This document shows positions 6,547-6,556 of a stretch of DNA of 6,556 nucleotides, piece after piece. The DNA comes from Rubrobacter sp. (lineage in GTDB: Bacteria; Actinomycetota; Rubrobacteria; Rubrobacterales; Rubrobacteraceae). The notes beneath the pieces are model-generated. The model saw only the letters and a list, made by a program, of their open reading frames with translations, was not told where the DNA came from and ran no database searches. The DNA is taken from contig JADDPU010000179.1 of assembly GCA_016781725.1 (NCBI GenBank), positions 1-6,556 of the forward strand. The letters are read 5' to 3'. Within the stretch, counting starts at the first letter, position 1, and each line of letters begins with the position of its first letter. Both the position numbers and the translations under genes were made by a program.

Positions 6547-6556
6547 TTTCTGGACG

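Noticed and set aside
6411..6556. tRNA or small RNA gene in the tail after pcrA
   Set aside because: The inverted repeats do not form a cloverleaf and no T-arm consensus or anticodon stem is visible.

Overview
The window is GC-rich, densely packed DNA with every gene on the + strand. GTG and TTG starts, AGGTGG/AGGAGG ribosome sites, extended -10 promoters of the form TGCTAnnnT, an apparently leaderless gene and a pst operon ending in phoU suggest a high-GC, probably deep-branching actinobacterium (Rubrobacter- or Thermoleophilia-like). This is inference; no rRNA or other decisive marker is present.

Region 1 (1-1923) is the distal end of a phosphate-transport operon: the C-terminal end of the PstA permease, the complete PstB ATPase and PhoU. 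PstA and PstB together drive ATP-dependent phosphate import. PhoU couples the transporter to phosphate signalling and restrains uptake. The phosphate-binding protein and PstC should lie upstream of the window.

Region 2 (1924-3127) holds its own regulatory spacer, with an extended -10 and a near-perfect 21-bp palindrome placed at the predicted transcription start. After it comes an Rrf2-family regulator with an IscR-like cysteine cluster, which probably represses itself. A class I SAM-dependent methyltransferase of the METTL20/21 type overlaps or abuts it; its start codon is not obvious.

Region 3 (3128-6410) is a PcrA/UvrD superfamily 1 DNA helicase, apparently translated from a leaderless mRNA. 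A 364-residue intein (3918-5009) interrupts it inside helicase motif III, between Gln and Ser of the GDDDQ/S(V/I)YSWRGA signature. The intein has good splicing blocks but no LAGLIDADG endonuclease. Its central domain vaguely resembles a degenerate GIY-YIG nuclease fold and is the most unusual element here. Splicing would give a normal-sized PcrA of 714 residues.

Region 4 (6411-6556) has no gene. It holds two tandem inverted repeats that could form a transcription terminator, and a possible -35 box at the edge.
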